From Warburgia ugandensis (taxonomy: Eukaryota; Streptophyta; Magnoliopsida; Canellales; Canellaceae), in NCBI GenBank assembly GCA_035236585.1, contig CP141136.1, forward strand, positions 54,639,136-54,703,135: 64,000 nucleotides of DNA, in the 5' to 3' direction. The notes beneath the pieces are model-generated. The model was not told the origin of the DNA. It made no database searches and saw only the letters and a list, made by a program, of their open reading frames with translations. Of this stretch, positions 57,252-64,000 are shown piece after piece; within the stretch, counting starts at the first letter, position 1, and every line of letters begins with the position of its first letter. The position numbers were made by a program, and so were the translations under genes.

Positions 57252-60200
57252 CTAACCCAGCATATCATCAAATGATATAACACCCATATGAGCAGTATGC
57301 CCATGAAAGACCTTAGGTGGTAGCCCCTTAGTAAGTAGATCCGCAACTATGGAGTTTGTATGAATATGCTCTATAGACACTTAACTACTCTGAAGTCTTT
57401 CTTTAACAACTAGGAACTTGATGTTTATATGCTTTGACTTTGTCGAGCTCCTGTTATTGTTGGAATATAAAACTGCAGATTTATTGTCACAAAATAACTT
57501 AAGTGGTCTTTCAATTCTATCCACAATTCACAGCCCTGTGACAAAATTTCGCAACCATATCCCATGATTGGATGCCTCATAATATGTTATAAACTCAGCT
57601 GTCATGGTGGAAGAAGCAATGAGTGTCTACGTAGCACTCTTCTAGGAGATAGCTCCTCCAGTAAGTAGATAGATATAGCCTGAAGTGGATCTACGACTGT
57701 CTTGGCATCCAGCAAAGTTGGAATTGGAATACCCAATGATCTCTAACTTATCCAACCTCCTGTATGTGAGCATGTAATGTTTTGTTCTCTGAAGATACCG
57801 CATGACCTGTTTAGCTGCTTTCCAATGAGCCATTCCCGAATTGCTCAAATATTTGCCTAACATCCCAACAATGTACGCAATATCCGGACATGTACAAACT
57901 TGAGCATACATCAGACTTCCCATTGCTGAAGCATAGGGAATGTTCTACATTTTCTTAATTTCAAAATCATTCTTGGGACATTGGTCGAGATTGAACTTAT
58001 CTCTCTTAGCAACAGGGGTGTCTCCTGGTTTGCAATCTTGCATGCCAAATCTCTTAAGTATCTTTCAATATAGCCCTTTTGTGATAATCCAAGAATACCC
58101 CGAGAGGGATCTCGATGTATCTGAATCCCCAATACAAAAGATGGGTCCCCAAAATCTTTCATCTCAAATTTCTTTGATAGAAAACTCTTGGTTTTGTGTG
58201 AGAAGGCTATATCATTGCTAGCAAGTAGTACGACATTGACATATAAAACCAGGAAAATGTGTTTACTCCCACTGAACTTGCGGTATATACAATCATCAAC
58301 TGCATTCATCTCAAACCCGAACAAGATAATGACTGGATGGAATTTGTAATACCATTGATGGGAAGCTTGCTTAAGCCCATAGATGGATTTCTTTAATTTG
58401 TAAATCATATTCTTCGCATTTCCCGACACAAAGTTTTCTAACTACACTATATAAATCATCTTATAAATGTCACCATTGAGAAACGAAGTCTTTACATCCA
58501 TTAGATGCAACTCAAGGTCAAAATGTGCCACTAATGCCATTATTGTCCTAAAAGAGTCTTTCGATAAAACTGGAGAAAAAGTCTCATTATAATCAATGCT
58601 TTTCTTTTGAGTGAAGCCCTTTGCAACAAGACGAGCCTTATATCTCTCCACATCACCCTTCGAATCCCTCTTGATTTTAAATATCCATTTGCAACTAATG
58701 GGTTTCACACCTTCAGGAAATGGGACGAGTTCCCAAACGTCATTGCCTTTCTTGGACTTAATCTCTTCATTCATGGCATCAATCCACTTCTGAGATTTAG
58801 TTCTTTGCATGGCTTAATGAAAGTTGATCGGATCATCTTCCACCAATCTAATGTCATCCTCATGTTCTTGGAGAAATATGATATAATCATCAAAAACTGC
58901 ACTTCTCCTCTCTCTAGTGGATCTCCTTAATGGCATCTGTTCTTGAGGTTGTTGAGTTTGTTCTTCAGGAATAACCTATTGACTTTGATTAGGGATATTT
59001 TCAACATTGTCATGTAGTTATGGTATTGCTTTTTGAACAACATCAAGAATAGGAGCCTAATCATTATCAATAACAATCGTAAGAAGAGAAATACATTCCT
59101 CTTCAAAGACAAAGTCTTTAACCTTATCTACCCCCCAAACTCAATATCCTCAAAGAATCGGGCATTTTTCGTCTCAAAGAAGGACCTGACTATGGGATCA
59201 TAAAATTTATACCCCTAAGATCGTTCAGAATACCCAACAAAATACATGCTAACCGTTATTGAGTCCAATTTCTTTTAATTTGGCCTATAAGGCCTTGCCT
59301 GAGTTGGACAACCCTAAATGTGTAAATGCTTTATACTGGGCTTCTTGCCCATCCATAATTCATAAGGAGTTTTAGCTACTAGCTTAGTTGGAACTTTGTT
59401 AAGGATGTAAGTTGTAGTTTTTAGTGCCCTCCTCAGAGTGAATCTAGTAAGGTAGAATGACTAATCATACTCCTCACTATGTCCTTTATTGTTCTGTTTA
59501 GTCTCTCAGCAACACCATTTATGCTAGAACTTCCCAGCATGGTGTATTGTGCGATGATACCTCATTCCTCTAGGAATTTGGCAAATGGCCCTGGACGTTG
59601 TTCTCCTGATCTGTCATATCTGCCATAGTACTCGCTACCATGGTCATATTTGACTGCCTTAATGCTTTTGCCAAGTTGGTTCTCAACTTCAGCCTTGAAT
59701 GCCTTAAACATGTCCAGTGATTGAGACTTCTCATGAATGAGATAAAGGTAGCCATAATGCAAGAAATCATTCATGAATGTAATAAAATATTATTGACCAT
59801 TCCAGAAGCCGTAGGGAATGGCCCACAAATATCCATATGTATTAGTTCTAAGACGTTTGAAGATTTGTTAGTAGCTAATCTCCTTATGTTTATCTGCTTC
59901 CCCTTAATACACTCAACACATACTTGAAAGTTTGACAAATTAAGGGGATCAAGAATTCCATCTGACACAAGCCTTTTAATTCTTTGTTTAGATATGTGCC
60001 CTAAACGCTTGTGCTAGAGGGAAGCAGAATTCTCATTGGTTAATTTGTGCTTTATACCACGTGAACTCACATGCAAGTTTTCATTAAAAGAGGCAATAGT
60101 ATCAAGTAAATAAAGGTTATTATAAAAAGATAAAGAATCGGTACCTACAATATTTGAATTTAGAAAAAGACTCAACTGATTATTTCCAAATGAATAAGAA

Positions 60201-60780
60201 TAACCAAATTTGTCCAAAACGAAAATAGAAACCAAATTCTGTCCAAAAGATGGTACAACAAATGTCTCTTTCAAATCCAAATAATATTTAGTCTTTAATA
60301 ATAACCTAAAGGTCCTTGTTGCCTCAACCTTCACTAATTTGCCATCGCCCACATAGATGAATCTTTCAGCATCATTTGACTTTTGGCAACTTAGGAAATC
60401 CTACATAGACACACTTATGTAAGTAGTAGCACCAGAATCTATCCACCAAGTGTGTCTTGGTACTGAAGCTAAATTAACCTCAAAACAAACCAAAGTGAGA
60501 AGCGTACCTTTCTTTGCATGCTAAGCATGATATTTGGTATAGTCTTTCTTCATATGTCCAGGATTCTTACAAAAATAACAATCAAATTCTTCATTTTGTT
60601 TCTTTTGCTATTTCTTTTGAGGTGGACCACTCACAGCATCTTTATCCTTATTCCTCTTCTTATTCTTGTCCTTAAAGGTACTTGCCAAGTGAGCACTTTT
60701 AGTCTTTTTTTGTTTCAGCCTTCCTCTTCTTGCACACAATGAGAAATGAGCTCATTAAGAGACCATTTGTCCTTTTGTTA
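57252..60780 (-). pseudogene. Ty1/copia pol: protease, integrase, reverse transcriptase, RNase H
   Basis: The minus-strand order shows a zinc-knuckle region near 60580 and the protease/linker (MGDGKLVKVEATRTFRLLLK, 60352). The integrase with its GPFPTASG and HGSEYYG motifs runs 59968-59562. The RT (SCKWIFKIKRDSKGDVERYK, then ARLVAKGFTQ, 58700) follows, then RNase H (YSNSNFAGCQDSRRSTSGYI, 57740). The end is VFHGHTAHMGVISFDDMLG, with a stop at 57252. The RT active site, normally YVDD, reads YVNVVLLAS at about 58240, so both catalytic aspartates are lost. Many frameshifts and stops are present. Confidence 0.9.
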
Positions 60781-61318
60781 GTTGTAACTAACATTAAATT
60801 GACTGAATTGTGTACGAAGAGAAATCAAAACTAAATGTACGAGCAAATCCTCAGATAGCTGTAGCTTTAGTGCCTTTAGTTTTGAAGTAGGATGAGACAT
60901 CTCCATGATGTACTCCATTATATTTCCTTTTTCTTTATACTTCATTGAAATCAAGTTCGACAAAATTGTACTTGTTTTAGCCTTATTGTTTTTAGTAAAA
61001 CACTTTTCAATTTCCTCAAGGAACTCCTTAGCAGTAGTTACCTTTTTGGACACAGCACCCTTGAAGATTTCTAGAATTCCACACTTCATGATCATAAGAC
61101 TCATGCGATTTGAATGATCCCACTTCTCAAAGTCCCACTTTTCCTCATTAGAACTTTTGTCCATAAGAGTAGTGGGTTGTTCAATCCTTAGCACAAGGTC
61201 TAGATCCATGCAGCCAAGAACGATCATGACATTCTCTTTCCATTCTTTAAAGTTGGTCCCATTCAACATGGGAATATAATTGATGTTGGAAAATATGACT
61301 AAAGTAGATGCATTAACT
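60778..61318 (-). pseudogene. Ty1/copia gag
   Basis: The minus strand encodes a copia gag (UBN2-type): PMLNGTNFKEWKENVMIVLG, then LDLVLRIEQPTTL, KWDHSNRMSLMIMKCGIL and ISMKYKEKGNIMEYIMEMSH. The frame extends upstream of the ATG at 61269 to about 61318 (NASTLVIFSNINYI). There it meets a TTTTCAG that could be an acceptor or the edge of the leader. The gag block is fairly intact, but pol downstream is broken. Confidence 0.88.
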
Positions 61319-61860
61319 GAAAATAGAACAAAACAACATGTTCACACAAGTTCTATATCATACTTAAATAAATTCAAATAATGGTAGGGCCCATTACAAG
61401 ATACCTAGCACAACATTAACATTTAGTCTTTGGACAGAAATGTTAACTTGCAAGTGGTACTCTTGGTGTAGTAATCAAATATTGACAATAAATCCTGTCA
61501 AACAATAAGTTTTTCACTGGACTGACTTATCATTCACATGGAGTACCCAATAATTTTCACATATTTATTACCATAGGCGTGCATGTAATGTGGCCAAATA
61601 TTGACCTTCTTTTGCGCCGGTCAATATTCGCATGAATTACATATTCATAACCATCTTGATGTTTAAAAATAAATTGATTTACATAAGAAAGGCTACTTTG
61701 GCAACATGTTGTTTCAATCAATTTATTTTAAAACATCAGACGTCCATTTCTAAGGCCAATTTAAGCAATTATGTACTATTTTATGAATTTAAACTAATTG
61801 GGTGTGGTTAGATCAAGGTTTTAGTGTCAAAATCATGTCCGCTCGTCAAGACCTTTCAAA
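61319..61860 (-). mobile_element. Probable 5' leader of the copia element
   Basis: Non-coding sequence that continues without a break from the gag start. No LTR copy or primer-binding site (expected as GCTCTGATACCA on the plus strand) was found. The 5' end of the copia element is therefore lost or beyond recognition. Confidence 0.45.
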
Positions 61861-64000
61861 TGGACTTTGTAGATCTAAAATCGTGTTTATATAACTCCCA
61901 AAATTTGGGTTTTTCTGTTTCAAGTCACTATTCAACTGTGAAAACCCTAATTTTTCTAGAATTATTTGAAATTTTTACGAAAAATGAGGAAAATATTATA
62001 TTTAATATAATATTAATTTTTAGAAAAAGAATCAGATCTTGAAACATAGATATTTGGAATAATTCATGGGAAGCCAATTAGAATGACTATAAGTATGCTG
62101 AAATCTATGTTTGGGTGAAAAATTCTTATTTTTCTTAATTTTGTGAATTTACATTTATCTACATCTACTTTGAATTTAATAAGAAAAGTGAAAAAATTAT
62201 TTAAAATAAAAATAATTAAAAAAAAATAAGCCTATAAAATACCCCCTAAGATTCCTACGAAATTGCATGGAAATTCTCTCCCCACTCTCTCTATCCCTCT
62301 CCCTTTCCCTCTCTCTTTCCTCCTCTCCTTCTCCCTCTTTCTTTTCTTTTCCTTTTCTTTTCTCTTTCTTTTCTCTCTCCTCTTCCCTTTACAGCCGCAG
62401 AGCCGTTTGCAGACTCACCCGAGGGGAATATTCCCCATATTTGTCGGGCTTGTCCACAAACATGTCATCCCCTACAGACCCAGGGTTTCACCTTGAGTAC
62501 TATTTTTCAATTAAATGTCTGATTCAAACCGTTGGAAATCAAATCTGAACTGTTCATCCTGTTCAGAATTTCCTAGTCTTCAAAAGCCCTATGATTTCAT
62601 AATGATCTGAGATGTATTCACTGATGAAATCACTGAAAAATAATAACTCATATTTTCAGCATGGATCTCTCTTTTTTGGCCTTATTCTTTGATTCTGGAC
62701 ACTACAGGTAGGTATCCCTCACCCCCCCTTTAGCTATTTCGGTAATTTTTTAGGTATAAAGATCACCGGACTAGATTTTTCGGCAAGATTTTTTCGGTGA
62801 ATCCAGTACAAGTGAACTAGGTGAAAAACACACATAAAATGTAAATTTTTGGAGATTTTGAGCTGTTGGATGGATTCAGAGGGTCCTGAAATCCCATAGT
62901 ATGAGATCTAGGCCCTTAATGTAGTTAAATCTAGGAGGTTCGGGGAAAGGATGATCTGACGGTCCAAATCAAACCATCCCACCTATCCTAGGTCACCCTT
63001 CCCGAACACTGGCTATCACCAATGGAACGTGGTGGAGACGGGCAGCTAATCTTCCTTGTTAATCTGTAAGGGCTAGATTGAATCTGGGCCCCTTGTTTTG
63101 ATATGAAAACTTAAGAATCAAATTCAAAGCTCATTTTACCTCCAAATCAAGATCGGAAAGAAGCTCTAGATTCTTGATAGAGAGTAAAATCTAAGGGAAA
63201 CATAAAATTTAGGTTTTATTCACTGTAAAATTTTATAAATTACAAAAAGTGGTACTAATTTCCAAGATCAGTCAAATTTGGCATGATCATACTTTGGATT
63301 TCTAATCCATAAGTGATCTAGGGATGAGATAACATGGAATCAAGAGTTAGATGTGATTGATCTAGGATGAATTAAGAAATCTAACCTTAATGGAGGAGAA
63401 ATCTTAAAAATGATCATGGATCTACTTGATTTGAGTAACCAAGCATGATCAGACCATGAAAATTAGTTTAAATGATGATCTAAAGTTAAGATCATATGAA
63501 TTGATGAGCCTGATAAGGCTAATTTGGGATAGATTGAGATCTATGCCCTTAATTTTGATAAAATGACTTAAGATCTTCATGATCGGTTGGATCAAGAAAG
63601 ATCAGATCATATGATTCCATGCATCAATGATCTAGTGATGATATCACACTGAGAGAATGTGATAGATTTGAATAAAAATGAAAGATCAAGATCTAAACGC
63701 TTAATGGGATGAAAAATGAATATAAATCAAAATATGATCATGGGATCAAAATAGACAAATAAGATATATTCAAATGAGCATGTGAGTTATTATATTCTAT
63801 TATAAATATTATTTTATGTGCTTAGTAGATTTCATTGCTAGATTTATTTATTTATGTTTTAATTATTCATGTTATGTAAATTACAAGGAAAATGTAATTA
63901 AATGAAAATAAATATTGATGAACATTTACAATGAATATGGATATAGACTTAATGATAGTAAGGGCTATAGTTAGTAGGACAATATAAGAAATATCATTTC
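61861..64000 (+). mobile_element. LTR-like promoter region cut by the window edge
   Basis: At 62231-62246 GCCTATAAAATACCCC forms a strong TATA-like box, followed by a CT-rich leader (62276-62395). A splice-donor-like CAGGTAGGT lies near 62706, and repeated CGG-containing words such as TTTTTCGGCAAGATTTTTTC lie near 62776. The solo LTR at 46200 has the same layout (CCTATATCTACCCTCC, then GCAAGGTAAG). There is no coding sequence. No LTR start or end was seen, so this is a structural inference only. Confidence 0.35.

Noticed and set aside
61270-61900. 5' LTR of the copia element
   Set aside because: Nothing resembling 56349-56832 and no Met-tRNA primer site was found, so only a leader is annotated.

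Overview
This is a gene-poor, AT-rich window of plant nuclear DNA, almost certainly from a flowering plant. The reasons are spliced genes with GT-AG introns (one intron is 9 kb), plant-specific families (a C2-domain ABA-related protein and a galacturonosyltransferase-like GT8 enzyme), eight Au-SINE copies, chromodomain Ty3/gypsy and Ty1/copia retrotransposons, and plant RTE and L1 LINEs. The species cannot be fixed from the sequence. The long introns and large LTRs suggest a sizeable, retrotransposon-rich genome.

Three protein-coding genes can be read completely. (1) Minus strand, 17553 to 4904: a seven-exon gene for a probably plastid-targeted phosphohexomutase-family protein of 617 aa. All seven coding exons join in frame, and intron 2 (9,058 bp) and intron 1 are loaded with repeats. 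(2) Minus strand, 30617 to 24808: a three-exon gene for a 165-aa single-C2-domain protein of the CAR type. (3) Plus strand, 39065 to 40150: an intronless 361-aa GT8 galacturonosyltransferase-like (GATL-type) gene.

The rest is mobile and repetitive DNA. Region 1-4.2 kb: the 3' part of a gypsy-type LTR, microsatellites, a collapsed gypsy remnant and a broken plant RNase H-like domain split by a (TA)n run. Region 6.7-15.7 kb (mutase intron 2): a pair of about 1.1-kb inverted repeats, a MITE-like element, an RTE LINE 3' end and three long (GA)n tracts. Region 20-23 kb: a decayed RTE LINE on the minus strand. Region 31.4-36.0 kb: a 4.6-kb element with no recognisable transposase. It has terminal inverted repeats beginning AGGGGYGGCAA, zones rich in the GTGTCGTG motif, and arrays of 41-43 bp hairpin units (TATAGGACGGTT...AACCGTCCTATA) near both ends. 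This is the least conventional structure in the window. Region 36-42 kb: scattered SINEs, an RTE fragment and the GATL gene.

Region 42.7-56.3 kb is a four-level nest. A minus-strand L1 LINE was hit by an Au SINE. That SINE was split by a chromodomain gypsy complex, and the gypsy pol gene was split by a 2,958-bp solo LTR with a perfect 5-bp target duplication (AAAAC). The gypsy complex is itself rearranged: one LTR has a primer-binding site on one side and a polypurine tract on the other, and the second LTR is fused directly to the integrase. Region 56.3-61.8 kb is a degenerate minus-strand Ty1/copia element with one clear LTR and a mutated reverse-transcriptase active site. The right end (61.9-64 kb) looks like the promoter part of another LTR but is cut by the window edge.

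The three host genes belong to unrelated processes (sugar-phosphate metabolism, calcium/lipid signalling, cell-wall pectin or xylan synthesis). Nothing suggests they act as a unit. No CRISPR array, rRNA gene or free-standing tRNA gene was seen.
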